The notes: generated by a model not told the origin, from the letters alone. Shown: positions 48,858 through 58,865, counted from the stretch's first letter. The stretch is 64,000 bases of DNA from Pycnococcus provasolii (GCA_049487715.1 CP150546.1:930001-994000); one strand, 5' to 3'. Program-made: numbers and translations.

Positions 48858-49730
48858 ATGAGGTTGTCTCCTTCTCCTTGTGCTTGTCACTCGCCCCTTC
48901 ATTCCAGTTACCTCAATAAGTGGAGTCGTGGACGTCGCAGAGCAACAACCTCGTCTGCGCAGCACCACCACTCTGGGGATGGTGCTCGGCGACCGACGCT
49001 CATACTTCCCGGGTTCCTGCAAGGCGCAGTAAGCTACCAGTCTCTGCAAGACGCTCTCGCGCCGTACTCAGCAGGTGTGAGCATACTTCCCATCGCACAA
49101 ACCGACTGGATACCTGCACTGCAAGGAAAACCGTTCGACTGGTACCTCGACCTGCTTGACGAAGAAGCTGACAAACTACTCGACGGCGCGGAATCGAATA
49201 AGCTGAATATCGTCGCTCACAGCGCAGGAGGGTGGCTCCTTCGCATATGGCTCTGCGAACACACATACCACGGAAAGGTGTACTCCAGAAGAGACCGCGT
49301 CGCGAGCGCCGTGTGCCTGGGGAGTCCGCACGCAAGCACGGAGTTGTACCCTTTTGGACGTGTCGAAGAGAACAGACTCGGGGAAAGTCCAGACATGAGC
49401 GACGAAGCACGCGGATCGAGTCTACAGTTTGCTCGCTCGTTCGGAGCTGGTGACGACATTCTCACGTGCGTCTGCGGAACTTCTGTCACAGCCACAACGC
49501 CGTCTGTCAACTCGCTGATTGAAAATTTCGACGGCGTGCTCGCGTCGTTCACCTACCAGAGCAACTTGCCAAAAGGCGCAAGCACGGAGGGTGTCAGAGG
49601 GGACGGTGTCACACCCGTCGACGTGTCGTTCACCTCGAATGCTAGGAGAGTCGTGGAGGTGGATGCGACGCACGACGCGTCTTCGTATGCGAACACCGTG
49701 CACATGTGGATTGATGATCTACTCATGTAA
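48858..49730 (+). CDS. alpha/beta hydrolase (lipase-like), organelle-targeted
   Basis: From the ATG at 48858 the product has 290 residues with a basic, Ser-rich leader. The core shows PTLILPGFLQGAVSYQSL, a nucleophile elbow IVAHSAGGWLLRIWL (HSAGG), CLGSPHAST and a late His in DATHDASSYAN. This is the pattern of plant plastid lipase-like alpha/beta hydrolases related to PGAP1/GPI-deacylase folds. The acid is probably in GDGVTPVD. It is divergent from the repeat-protein gene with only about 200 bp between starts, and CCCCTAACC/CCCCTAATC boxes (about 48724-48752) lie in that shared promoter. Confidence 0.75.
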   Translation: MRLSPSPCACHSPLHSSYLNKWSRGRRRATTSSAQHHHSGDGARRPTLILPGFLQGAVSYQSLQDALAPYSAGVSILPIAQTDWIPALQGKPFDWYLDLLDEEADKLLDGAESNKLNIVAHSAGGWLLRIWLCEHTYHGKVYSRRDRVASAVCLGSPHASTELYPFGRVEENRLGESPDMSDEARGSSLQFARSFGAGDDILTCVCGTSVTATTPSVNSLIENFDGVLASFTYQSNLPKGASTEGVRGDGVTPVDVSFTSNARRVVEVDATHDASSYANTVHMWIDDLLM

Positions 49731-49767
49731 CTTAAGGCTTAGTATGATTCCGCCCATCATATTCGTC

Positions 49768-51786
49768 TCATTCGTCCGTGTTCGGCGCCTCGCCACCGTT
49801 ATCGTCGCCGCGAAATGCACCCGCGCTGCGCGATGCTGATGTCGACAAACCGCCCGCAAGCCACGCCACATCAACTGCCACGTGCTTAATCGTCTCACGA
49901 CGCCAGGTGTACGATAGGTGCAGAACTCCCGTGGATGGATCCTGTGCTGCCGCGGGGTAGCTGAACTCGCCGGGAGTGTAGTCGCGCGCCTCGCCACTCT
50001 CGAGGTCGCGCACAAATGGGAACGTCTGACCGCCGTCACATGAAAGCGCGATGGAAAGCGGATAGCGCGTGCCGTCGCCAGAAAGGTTGTTGAACATGAG
50101 CAAAAAGCACGTGCGCCCGGGAATTCCAAGGCGATCTGTCAGCCAGTCCGTTGTCCAACGCAGCAGGCGAAGCACGCATATGCCGCTATTGTTCTGTGGA
50201 ACGTGCGTTGGTGCTGCCCTTCGCGGGAGCTTCTTGCGTACACTTGCGGCGATTTGGTCGCCCTCTGTCTGCATCGGCACATCTCCACCTCCTCCTTTCG
50301 TAAATTTTAGCTTGCGCAATTTATTCATGCGTTTGCGCTTCGAATGGTGCTGCCTTTCCACCGCACCTTCTGGAATCTGCCATGGCGGACGCTCCCACGT
50401 GCGTCCATCGTCGCCGCTGATAGATGTGTACACGCGAGATTGCAGACGATCGCGGAAGAACATGACGAGCGACGCATCTGCGGCCGAAGTCGTCTCAGCT
50501 GGCAGCGAGTCGCGAGGCAGGCGCACCATGGCTGGCTGCGCGAGAAACTCGCCCTTCTCGGTGACCGCCGCCTCGCTCCAATCGCTTGCATCCGGAATGT
50601 CGGGAACTTCCACGTCGCTGCTCCACCTCAACTTGTCCCACGCAATTCGGCGCAGCGTGCTCCTGTGCGTGTCGAACCTCCCGTACCCGTGCGGAGTGTA
50701 GTAGAATGGAAGTAGCATCTCGTTGCCATCAGCGGAGGTGAGGAACGCGTTGCGCACAAACGCGCCCGCATCCTTGCCTTTGCTAGGTATGAGAGTCACG
50801 GGTTTCGTCCACCTCAGGCCGCTGTCATCGAGCGCGCGAAGCCAGCGCACCTCCGCGGTTCCTTGGCCGCGTCCTGCCCTCTGCGACGTGTGCATCAGCA
50901 TGATTGCCTGGTCCGTCGGGTGCCAGAAGAGCACGGGGTTCTGGTTACTTCGCTCGGCATCGAAGCTCACTGCACGCGGCTTGGACCACGTGTCCTCTCC
51001 GTCAACGAGAGCCGTGGTTGCAATCTGCACACCTGCGTTCCCCTCGGAGCCGCTGAAGTACGCGCACACGACCGTGCGCGTTCGCGGGTGCACGAGCAGC
51101 GTGGACGCGTGCGCATCCTCCTGCGTGAATGCCATACCTGTCTGCGGCAGGTCGCTTTCCTCCATCTCCTTGAGTTCCGCGGCGTCACCTCCCGTGACTA
51201 AACCGGACGCGTCCAGCGGCGCGATGAGCGCCGTGCGTGGCAGTGCGCCTTTTCCCAGGTTCGCCGCGGCTGGCGCTGAGCGTGACACGCCGTCAAACGG
51301 GCACTTGCGTTTCTCGTCGAAGCACACGTCAACGCGCGCGTCGTCACCCGCGTCCGATGGCGGCGCGGGAAGGCGAGGAAGCTGCGCGTCGTTCGTTGAT
51401 GGTCCTTCGTTTAAGGTGCTTCTAGGTGCAGACGTCCTGACCTGTGTGCGAGCTTGAGAGGGCCCCCTCCGCGCCGTGCGTGATAGAGACGCGACGGCGC
51501 CGTCGTGGCGCGTTAACAAAACGAGGGCGACGAGCAGGAGCGCCGACGGGAAGAGCAGGCGCGAGGTTGCACGTCCGACGGGTAGCCACGTGTAAAACCA
51601 CGGCGCCGCTGTGGCTGGCGACGGCGACATGAGCTGCCGAGGTGTCAAGGGCAGCATCGGCGGAATAATGGCGAGTGGGCGAGACTTGAGTGAGGGCGAA
51701 GAATGGTGGTGTGCAAGCTCGCGTAGTATTCTTGACCACCTGAATGACCGTGAGGCAATGGTGGCCAATGAGCTCACTTGCGCCAT
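49768..51786 (-). CDS. membrane-anchored sialidase/BNR-repeat protein, second copy
   Basis: The ATG at 51786 gives 672 residues; another at 51657 is possible. A signal anchor (RLLFPSALLLVALVLL) is followed by a Ser/Pro-rich stem and then a sialidase-like propeller with ISGDDGRTWERPPW and LSCDGGQTFPFV Asp boxes and blocks such as STLLVHPRTRTVVCAYFSG and NPVLFWHPTDQAIMLMHTS. The NPVLFWH and FVRNAFL parts resemble fungal/bacterial exo-alpha-sialidase-type proteins used for neuraminic or KDN sugars. It is a distant paralogue of 3853-6175, sharing the type II layout. Algal sialidase-like genes are often of bacterial descent; that is inference here. Confidence 0.75.
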   Translation of the reverse strand: MAQVSSLATIASRSFRWSRILRELAHHHSSPSLKSRPLAIIPPMLPLTPRQLMSPSPATAAPWFYTWLPVGRATSRLLFPSALLLVALVLLTRHDGAVASLSRTARRGPSQARTQVRTSAPRSTLNEGPSTNDAQLPRLPAPPSDAGDDARVDVCFDEKRKCPFDGVSRSAPAAANLGKGALPRTALIAPLDASGLVTGGDAAELKEMEESDLPQTGMAFTQEDAHASTLLVHPRTRTVVCAYFSGSEGNAGVQIATTALVDGEDTWSKPRAVSFDAERSNQNPVLFWHPTDQAIMLMHTSQRAGRGQGTAEVRWLRALDDSGLRWTKPVTLIPSKGKDAGAFVRNAFLTSADGNEMLLPFYYTPHGYGRFDTHRSTLRRIAWDKLRWSSDVEVPDIPDASDWSEAAVTEKGEFLAQPAMVRLPRDSLPAETTSAADASLVMFFRDRLQSRVYTSISGDDGRTWERPPWQIPEGAVERQHHSKRKRMNKLRKLKFTKGGGGDVPMQTEGDQIAASVRKKLPRRAAPTHVPQNNSGICVLRLLRWTTDWLTDRLGIPGRTCFLLMFNNLSGDGTRYPLSIALSCDGGQTFPFVRDLESGEARDYTPGEFSYPAAAQDPSTGVLHLSYTWRRETIKHVAVDVAWLAGGLSTSASRSAGAFRGDDNGGEAPNTDE

Positions 51787-52086
51787 GTCCAGGGCAGCTC
51801 GCCAGACCGGCTCGCCAGCGCCGCCGCCGCCGATCGTACCAGGTGGAATCACTGCTCTGATGGTCGGTTTTGATCGTCTAAAATGTTTTATATGCACGCA
51901 GGCGAAGGACGGGCCTCTCGCCGTTTCTCGGCGCACGTCTCCATCTTGTTGAGAGCGTGCCACGGTGGCAAAAGCTTGCTTGCGATGGGCTTGTGAATCT
52001 TCATCACTGCCGCATCTCCTCCTACCGTATTCACAAGAAAGTAAGTGCCTCTTCGATGTGACTTGACTTCCTCAGTATCTGCATCC

Positions 52087-53472
52087 ATGGCGTGCTTATC
52101 GCTCACATTCGCGTCCGTCGCGAGCGACATCGGACTGGAGGAGTCGGACCTAGACGCTCTGCAAGAGGCGTGCTCGACGGAAGACTTTGGTGATGGCGAC
52201 TTCCTCGAGCGTATCTGGTCACTCATCGTAAGCCTCGCAGCACAGAACGACAATAAGACGGACTCGGAACCGGCGCGCCTGCCAAGGGGAAAGGCGGGGT
52301 GCGTGCACGTGCCGCGCTGCACCGTCGCGGCGATTTTGGCGCGGGCGTTCATGGGTAAGCACGGAGTGGCGTTCAACTTTGTGCCGCTTTTCGCCGTACC
52401 CGCGGACGACGCGCGCAGGCCGGTGGCCGTGGCCAAAATAAGGTGCATGCTCGCGTACTTCAAGGCCATCTACGTGGATGGAGGGGAGGCCTCGCGCCTT
52501 TTGGAGGGCGCGGTTACCTTCACGCGCGTGCACGAGTCGGTCGCCCCAGGTGAGTTCTGGACGCAAGCGCACGACGTAAGGGTGGCTCAGGCGCAGCTGT
52601 GGGATGGGCGTATGGAGGACGACGACGATGACGACGTGGAGGAGGAGATGGCGCTCGTCGACTTTGCCAACCGCGACCTCCTTCGCGGCGACGCGGAGGC
52701 GAGTGCCACGCAGGAGGAGGTGCTCTTCTCCACTCGGCCTGAGCTATTCGCCGCAGTAATGATCATCGAGCGTCTAGAGGCGGAGGACGCCGTGCTGTTC
52801 GAAGGCTGCCGGAGGTTCAGCAACTACACTGGCTACGGAGCAAGCTTCCGGTACGCTCCGCTCCCGCACAGCGCGGACATGATTGTGCGCGACGCCCCAC
52901 CCATAGTGGCCATGGACGCACATGTCAACACGGGAGGATCGCAGTTCGCGCCACACGCTGCACTGGCGGACTTGCACAAGGCGCACATTGCGTTTCGTGC
53001 GGCGGCCAAGCTTCGCACGCGCATCTCCACGGGGCTCTGGGGCTGCGGCGCGTTCGGCGGCGACGCGTGTTTCAAGCTTTGCCAACAGCTCATGGCTGCC
53101 GCGGTGGCTGGTGTCGGACTGCGATTCTCCGCCCGCGGCAGGGCAAGGCACGCCATTGAGCACGTCAACGCCTTCGCAAATGGCCGCAGCGTTGCTGAAC
53201 TCGCCGCCTGCGTGCTCGTACTTGACAGCAGCGGCGGTAGTGATGTCGACGAGATGCGCGTTCAGCTCTTGCGCCCCGGGGGTTTCCAGGCGCTAGCGGA
53301 ACACCGCTTAGGCGGCATGCCCGCGCCGCCGCCATCCTCCGCCGAGGAGCGCGAGGCGCGCGTGCTCATCGCGGAGGCTGCCGCGGCGGAGCTCGCCGGG
53401 GATGCCGACCGCGCGGTACACAGGTACCGCAGAGCGCTCAAGCTCTTCCCGGACCTTGCCGCAGAGCTCTAG
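52087..53472 (+). CDS. PARG: poly(ADP-ribose) glycohydrolase (PARG)
   Basis: The ATG at 52087 gives 461 residues. The catalytic region is clear: VDFANRDLLRGDAEAS followed by ATQEEVLFSTRPELF (the QEE motif, with the catalytic Glu), SNYTGYGASFRY, IVAMDAH and GLWGCGAFGGD. PARG cleaves ribose-ribose bonds of poly(ADP-ribose) after DNA-damage signalling. The loop that normally reads GGG before QEE, which holds the substrate diphosphate, here reads LRG at the same spacing, so activity may be altered. A short acidic run (DDDDDD) precedes the core, and a TPR-like helix pair ends the protein. The first ATG-less extension to 52045 is not used. Confidence 0.9.
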   Translation: MACLSLTFASVASDIGLEESDLDALQEACSTEDFGDGDFLERIWSLIVSLAAQNDNKTDSEPARLPRGKAGCVHVPRCTVAAILARAFMGKHGVAFNFVPLFAVPADDARRPVAVAKIRCMLAYFKAIYVDGGEASRLLEGAVTFTRVHESVAPGEFWTQAHDVRVAQAQLWDGRMEDDDDDDVEEEMALVDFANRDLLRGDAEASATQEEVLFSTRPELFAAVMIIERLEAEDAVLFEGCRRFSNYTGYGASFRYAPLPHSADMIVRDAPPIVAMDAHVNTGGSQFAPHAALADLHKAHIAFRAAAKLRTRISTGLWGCGAFGGDACFKLCQQLMAAAVAGVGLRFSARGRARHAIEHVNAFANGRSVAELAACVLVLDSSGGSDVDEMRVQLLRPGGFQALAEHRLGGMPAPPPSSAEEREARVLIAEAAAAELAGDADRAVHRYRRALKLFPDLAAEL

Positions 53473-53727
53473 GCGATTAAATGTTCACAATAACTTGCGA
53501 ATAACTGTAATTTTACCGTTCATGGAAACAGTGAGCGAGTTACTGTGTGTTCTTCAGGCAACGTGCAGGTGCGTGATCACGCACGGCAAGACGCGCAAAG
53601 AACGCGCTTTTCATCAAAGAAGAAGAAGAAGAGGAAGAAGGAGAAGGGCGACTGTTTTGTCACAGAAACGAGTAGTAGGGGTTTGGTTTGGTGAACTTTG
53701 CGGGGATCGATTATTCGGGGTTTGTTC

Positions 53728-55887
53728 ATGGGCACGCATTCCGCGTTTTCAGTTTTTTCAAACAATATGGCGCCGCGCTGCTTGAACCAGTCGTCTCCGT
53801 GTGGAGCGCGCTCCTCAAGACTCCACGGCGTCCACAGCAGGCGTTCACGCACACGCACACTTGCGTCCGCGTCACCCTTGAGCGCTCAGGACCTGGAGCA
53901 CTTAAAATCAGCTTCCGCGCTAGCAGTGCAGACACTCGGGGAAACGCAACCTCACCCGAACGCGGCGTGCATCCTCGTGAACGCGGATGGATCTGTCGCA
54001 TCGTCCGCGCACTTAAGGGCGAACGGGTCGCCGTCGCCGGAGGTGCGAGCTGTGAAACTCGCAGGTGGACGATCGGCACTAGAAGGGGGAACCGCCTATC
54101 TGAACTTAGAACCAGGACAGTGCCACGGCGACGACGCGCCAATACAGGCTCTATTAGCTGCTCGTGTCTCGCGCGTTGTGATTGGTATCAGACACCCGAT
54201 GAAGCACTTTAGAGGAGAGGCAACAGAAGCGCTGAGACGCGCAGGAGTCAACGTCGATGTCGTCGACACAATAAACACAGACGACGCGGACGTGCTTGCC
54301 GTGCTCGACAGGTGCAGGGCGGCGAACGCGGCGCTGGCGTGCCGTGCGGAGACGGGAAAGCCGCTCGGCGTGCTCAAGTACGCAATGACGCTCGACGGAA
54401 AAATTGCAGCAAGCAGTGGGCACGCTGCGTGGGTCAGCTGCGAGGCGGCACGCGCACGCGTCTACCAGATGCGGGCGGAGAGCGACGCCGTCGTCGTGGG
54501 GGGAAACACCATACGACGCGACAACCCGAGACTCACGACACGCAGGGAGAGTGGACACCGACCTCTGCGCGTCGTGCTGAGTCGAAGCATGAATCTGCCC
54601 ATTCACGACGCCGACTACAACATCTGGAACACGTCCGAGGCGCCTACGCTCGTCATGACGCAGCGAGGAGCGGCGGACGAGGGTACGCTTGACGTGCTGC
54701 GCTCCAAGTACGGCGTGGAGGTGGTGGAGTTTGACATCCTCACGGCGGACGTGGCGTCGAATTACCTCGCAAGGAGAGGGTGTCTGCAGGTGCTGTGGGA
54801 AAGCGGCGGTAACCTGTCCGCGCCCGCCATCTCGGAGCAGGCTGTGCACAAGGTGGTGGCGTTCGTCGCGCCGAAGATCGTCGGCGGCCCGACAGATGCG
54901 ACGGTAGAGCAACCTGCAGCACCAACGCCGGTTGGCGACCTTGGAAACATTTTCATGACGCAGGCCATCGAGCTCAAGTCGGCGCGCTACGAGCAGGTGG
55001 GAACTGACATGTGCGTCACAGGATATTTGAACCGTGCGTACGATGGACCAGACTTCATGGAAACGGCGACGCCATCATCACAGACGGCGACATCGTCCTA
55101 CGACGGATTCGACGGGGTTGTGTCGAATCAGCCAATGATGTGCGACCTGCCGCATTTAGACCTGCCACGCAGCATGGTGGAGAGCTGGGGATTGCTGCCA
55201 GGCACGCAGTTTGGTGACGCCGCCGCAATGACGGCCCTCTGTGAGACTGACGAGGCGAGTAACGACGGCGGCGGAGAAAAGCGCAGCGCACCCGTGCACT
55301 TCTACAAGGCGTGGATGGAGCACGGCGCACTTACAAATTTCAGTCCGCACGAGATATGCGTCCACGACGCGGACAAAGTTTCGGACATGGATCCGAGTAC
55401 GACGTGGCCTAGTGTCGAGCACTTCTACCAGGCGAGTAAATTTGACGTTCGACAGGGCACACCGGGTAGCGAGGAGGCGGAGGAGATCCGTGCATCAATC
55501 GGCGCTGCACCTAGCCCCGAGGAAGCTGCTCGTATCGGACGCACATACGAGCGGACGAGGCCGGACCTAGTATATCAGGATTGGACCACGCGCAAGGTGC
55601 CTGTGATGGAGGCTGCAATCCGTGCAAAGTTTACGCAGCACAATGCGCCACGCCGTGCGCTCCTCAACACCGGACGCCGGCGGCTTGTCGAGGATTCGGT
55701 TGTTGACAGTTATTGGGGTGGTGGTCGCGACAGAGGTGGCCTCAACCACCTCGGCCGTCTGCTCATGGAGCTGCGAGAGGAGCTGCGCATGCAGGAGAGC
55801 GTGCAGCGCGCCGACGTGCTTCGAGTGGCTGCCTCGCTGGAGCGAGATCGTGCACCGAGCTGGGAGGATGGTCGCAATGACTTGTAA
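53728..55887 (+). CDS. PYRR: plant-type PYRR: pyrimidine reductase of riboflavin synthesis with NADAR domain
   Basis: 719 residues from the ATG at 53728, with a likely plastid presequence. Domain 1 (about 55-210) has the RibD deaminase fold, but the zinc-ligand motifs HAE and PCxxxxxxPPC are replaced (SPEVRAV; EPGQCHGDDAP), so it should be inactive, as in plants. Domain 2 (about 215-430) is the NADPH-dependent reductase (LKYAMTLDGKIA, GGNTIRRDNPRLT, VLWESGGNLSA). Domain 3 (about 520-690) is a NADAR/COG3236 domain (FYKAWMEHGALTNFSPHEI, PSVEHFYQASKF, YWGGGRDRGGLNHLGRLLM), thought to clear reactive riboflavin intermediates. This three-part order is characteristic of green plants and algae, and supports the organism call. 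Confidence 0.9.
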   Translation: MGTHSAFSVFSNNMAPRCLNQSSPCGARSSRLHGVHSRRSRTRTLASASPLSAQDLEHLKSASALAVQTLGETQPHPNAACILVNADGSVASSAHLRANGSPSPEVRAVKLAGGRSALEGGTAYLNLEPGQCHGDDAPIQALLAARVSRVVIGIRHPMKHFRGEATEALRRAGVNVDVVDTINTDDADVLAVLDRCRAANAALACRAETGKPLGVLKYAMTLDGKIAASSGHAAWVSCEAARARVYQMRAESDAVVVGGNTIRRDNPRLTTRRESGHRPLRVVLSRSMNLPIHDADYNIWNTSEAPTLVMTQRGAADEGTLDVLRSKYGVEVVEFDILTADVASNYLARRGCLQVLWESGGNLSAPAISEQAVHKVVAFVAPKIVGGPTDATVEQPAAPTPVGDLGNIFMTQAIELKSARYEQVGTDMCVTGYLNRAYDGPDFMETATPSSQTATSSYDGFDGVVSNQPMMCDLPHLDLPRSMVESWGLLPGTQFGDAAAMTALCETDEASNDGGGEKRSAPVHFYKAWMEHGALTNFSPHEICVHDADKVSDMDPSTTWPSVEHFYQASKFDVRQGTPGSEEAEEIRASIGAAPSPEEAARIGRTYERTRPDLVYQDWTTRKVPVMEAAIRAKFTQHNAPRRALLNTGRRRLVEDSVVDSYWGGGRDRGGLNHLGRLLMELREELRMQESVQRADVLRVAASLERDRAPSWEDGRNDL

Positions 55888-55999
55888 TTTACGTGATATT
55901 CTCATCCAGTAATGGAATGGGTCGTCCATTCACACTCTTTTCAGTTTGAAGTTGTGTCACTGTTACACTAAAAAAAAAGTCGTGTTTTACACTCAGAGG

Positions 56000-57075
56000 T
56001 TAAGCGCTTCCTTCGTTCAAACTTGCGCACAAAGCAAGTGCCATGGCCAAAATCTCGTCGTCAGGTACTGCATCAACATTCATCGGAATGGCTACGTTCG
56101 CCTGGACTTTCGGGATGGCGGATGGCGTAACTGCCGCCTTGCACATCGCCTTCCTTATGACGTCTTTCATTTCTGGTGTATCTGCCACCTTTTCTCCCCT
56201 GCGCAGCACGACGAAGACGCGTTGAACGAAAGGACGTATGTGCGCGCCCGCTCCCGGTGGTGGAGGAGGAGGCGGTAGCGTAATTTGCAAGGGGTGATGG
56301 GGGAGATGCCCAGGGTGCGCCAAAGCCGGTAGCGCCCCGAGCGCCGCGAGCATGCTCATGCTCGGAGGAGGCGGCAAAGTCACAGCATGTGCGGCGTTCG
56401 GCTGAGCATCGTTCAACGTCGGACTCGGTGCTGGGGGGTCAATTGTGTGCACCCCCATTTTCATCTTTTTCGCCGCGCGCACCTCCTCAACTGTGCGCTC
56501 GCCGAGGTAAGTGACGCCTTCGTAATCACATTCGGGAAGCGGCGGCGGCTCGGGCATCTCCTTCCATATTCGAAGCGTCTTGTCCCTGCTTGCTGACACG
56601 ATGTGCACATTATCTGGGCTGAATACCACACCTAGCACGCCGCTGAAGTGTCCCTTAAGCACACGGAAGCACGTGCCCTTTTCCGCGTCCCAGAGCCGCA
56701 CCGTTTTATCCTCGCTTCCGGTGACAATCGTCTTGCCGTCGTTGCTGTAAATCGCCGAGTTCACCCATCCTCGGTGACCCTGAAGCACCGCCTCGCATTT
56801 GCCGGTCTCCCTGTCCCACAACTTCACCGTATTGTCGTATGCCTCCGCCATAGTGCTCGCGTAGATGCGTCGCGTTATCCCGTTCGCGCCTTGCACCTTC
56901 GTACCGTAGGATTCTTCTTCCGCAGCTTGGTTCTTGAGCAAACGCACGTGCTTACCTGTCTTCGCGTCGTTGATGCGCACGGTTTTGTCCCCGCAGGCGG
57001 AGTGGATACGCTTCCCGTCCGCGCTGAACCATGCCGAGAAGACGAATCGATCGAAGTCGTCGAGCTTGAGGTATT
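56000..57075 (-). CDS. WD40-repeat protein, C-terminal part
   Basis: Continuation of the frame at 57076-57629 after a one-base slip. It carries blades ending KTVRINDAKTGK, NTVKLWDRETGK, KTVRLWDAEKG and KTLRIWKEMPE, with SxD/GSEDKT turns, then a Pro/Ala-rich tail (PPPPSMSMLAALGAL, LPPPPPPPGAG) and a final segment with RVFVVLRRGEKVAD. At least five to six WD blades are visible in total, so it is a scaffold protein; partners are not evident. The open frame extends to 56980, but the overlap to 57075 becomes coding if one base is skipped near 57075. Confidence 0.75.
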
Positions 57076-57629
57076 TCCTTGCCCGTGCTAACGTCCCAGA
57101 CGCGCACGGTTTTGTCGACGCTGGCGGAAAGAATGCGCTTTCCGTCGGGATGAAACTTCACGTCGTTTACGCCCGCGGTGTGTCCTTCCAGGAGGTGCAA
57201 GAGCTGCCATCTTTTCTTCCCTGTCGTTGGCGCGCTCGTTGTTGCTGCGGCCTTGTCATTTGCTGCTTGCGCGTCCGAGCCGGCGGCTTGTGCGGCGGCA
57301 GCAGTGTCCGCGGCGCCCGAAACGTCGTCCCTGTCAGCTTTTGTCTCTACCACATCGCGTTCCGCCTTAAGCATCGTGCCTTCGTAAGCCCTCTTTGCCC
57401 CCGCGCCCGCTCCCGCGCCTGCACTGACTTTCGCCTTTCCGCGTTTGGAGGTTGTCTTTTGTGCTGAAGCGGCAGAAAGAGCTTGCGCGGCCGCAGCCGG
57501 TGCCGTGTTGCCCCCGCGAGCAGCGGCGGCCGCGGCCTTCGATGCGCGCGTCACTCTCTTATGAGTCGCAGGTGGTGGTTGCGTTGCAGGAGCGTGTGCG
57601 TGAGCTTGAGCTGCAGCAGGAGGAGCCAT
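57076..57629 (-). CDS. WD40-repeat protein, N-terminal part
   Basis: The ATG at 57629 starts an Ala/Thr/Lys-rich leader (nuclear-type basic stretches such as KRGKAKV), then the first WD blade: LLHLLEGHTAGVNDVKFHPDGKRILSAS and KTVRVWDVSTGK. Directly after this the frame changes; the next frame reads KYLKLDDFDRFVFSAWFSADGKRIHSAC, the expected second blade. One extra G in GGCAAGGAAATACC (near 57078) explains it. A 28-nt GT-AG segment would also restore frame but would remove VSTGK from the blade, so a slip is more likely. Joined length is 542 aa. Confidence 0.7.
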
Positions 57630-57728
57630 CGCGACGCACGCACGCACGTCGTCGGCGGTGATAGCGACGAGGAGGAGGAGGAGGAGGAGAGCAGAGAGGC
57701 GGAAATGGTGGCAACATACCAAAACTAG

Positions 57729-58865
57729 GTGCAAGACGTTGTGGTGATGGGGATCCCTTCTTGCACTGCACTTCGTTTCAGCAGGTTCGCCCATCGTCGC
57801 TTCCGTCACTTTCGTCAGGCAGTTGAGCTGTACAGTACGTCAAAGTTGCCGGTGTGCGCGTCAAGCTATCCGTCCCCATTCCTTGTCATTATCAGTAACA
57901 CGGCACGCGCGATGCCTGACGCGCGCGTCGTACGCTCGCCGCACTTGGCGTCGGCGTCCGCCGCCAAGGTCAGCGCGCAGTTCAATGTCGGTGTCGTGCA
58001 AATGGCCATGACGGACTCGTCCGAAAATAACGCGGACAACGCGGAACGACTCGTGCGCGAAGCGGTCGCGCAAGGCGCGAACGTCGTCATTCTGCCCGAG
58101 CTGTTCGAGCACCGCTACTTTCCCAAGGCGCAGCTTGACGCCAACCTCGAGCTTGCACGGGATGTCGACGACTGCGCGCTGCTCCAACGCTTCGCGAAAC
58201 TCAGCGAGGAGCTCTCGATCGTTCTTCCCGTCAGCTTCTACGAGAAGGCGGGCCAAGCTCGATTCAACAGCTGCGCGGTATACGAGAACGGCACGCGTCT
58301 CGGCGTATACCGCAAGAGCCACATTCCTGACGGACCGGGATATCAGGAGAAGTTTCACTTCAGTCCGGGCGACACGGGCGGGATCGTGTTCGCGACTCGG
58401 TTCGGCGCGCTGGGCGTCGGTATCTGCTGGGACCAGTGGTTTCCGGAGTACGCGCGCGTGCTGTGCCTTTTGGGCGCCGACCTTCTCGTGTACCCGACGG
58501 CGATCGGCTCCGAGCCCCCTCCGGCGGCACCGCTAGACTCGAGAGGTCACTGGCGACGCGTTATGCAAGGCCACGCGGGTGCGAACCTCACTCCGGTCGT
58601 GGCTGCGAACCGCGTGGGTGCGGAGCCGATCCCTGGCGGCGCAGACGGCGACGTGCTAACGTTCTACGGCTGCAGTTTCATCGCGGACGTCGACGGCGCA
58701 CTTCTCGCGGACATGAACGACGCGGAGGAGGGCGTTCGCGTCGTGCGCGTGGACCGCGTCGCGAACGACCGCCGTCGATCGGCTTGGGGCGTATTTCGCG
58801 ACCGGCGCCCGGACGTGTACGGCGCGATAGGCACGATGGACGGCAACACATCGCGCAGCAAATAA
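57729..58865 (+). CDS. CPA: N-carbamoylputrescine amidase (nitrilase family)
   Basis: The longest frame has 378 residues; ATGs at 57747 and 57912 are also possible, the former with a basic organelle-type leader. The nitrilase triad is complete: Glu in VVILPELFEHRYFP, Lys in GVYRKSHIPDGPGYQEKFHF, Cys in LGVGICWDQWFPEYAR. The blocks KSHIPDGPGYQEK, IGSEPP and HWRRVMQGHA are diagnostic of plant/bacterial N-carbamoylputrescine amidase, which makes putrescine from N-carbamoylputrescine in the arginine decarboxylase route. It shares a divergent promoter with the WD40 gene. Confidence 0.9.
   Translation: MQDVVVMGIPSCTALRFSRFAHRRFRHFRQAVELYSTSKLPVCASSYPSPFLVIISNTARAMPDARVVRSPHLASASAAKVSAQFNVGVVQMAMTDSSENNADNAERLVREAVAQGANVVILPELFEHRYFPKAQLDANLELARDVDDCALLQRFAKLSEELSIVLPVSFYEKAGQARFNSCAVYENGTRLGVYRKSHIPDGPGYQEKFHFSPGDTGGIVFATRFGALGVGICWDQWFPEYARVLCLLGADLLVYPTAIGSEPPPAAPLDSRGHWRRVMQGHAGANLTPVVAANRVGAEPIPGGADGDVLTFYGCSFIADVDGALLADMNDAEEGVRVVRVDRVANDRRRSAWGVFRDRRPDVYGAIGTMDGNTSRSK

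Noticed and set aside
53577-53858. Minus-strand frame upstream of PYRR
   Set aside because: It is composed of Phe/Lys-type homopolymer readings of an AAGAAGAAG tract in the promoter region.
57048-57113. 28-nt intron GTTAGC...CTCAAG in the WD40 gene
   Set aside because: It restores frame, but removes the conserved VSTGK end of the first blade; a one-base slip gives a better protein.
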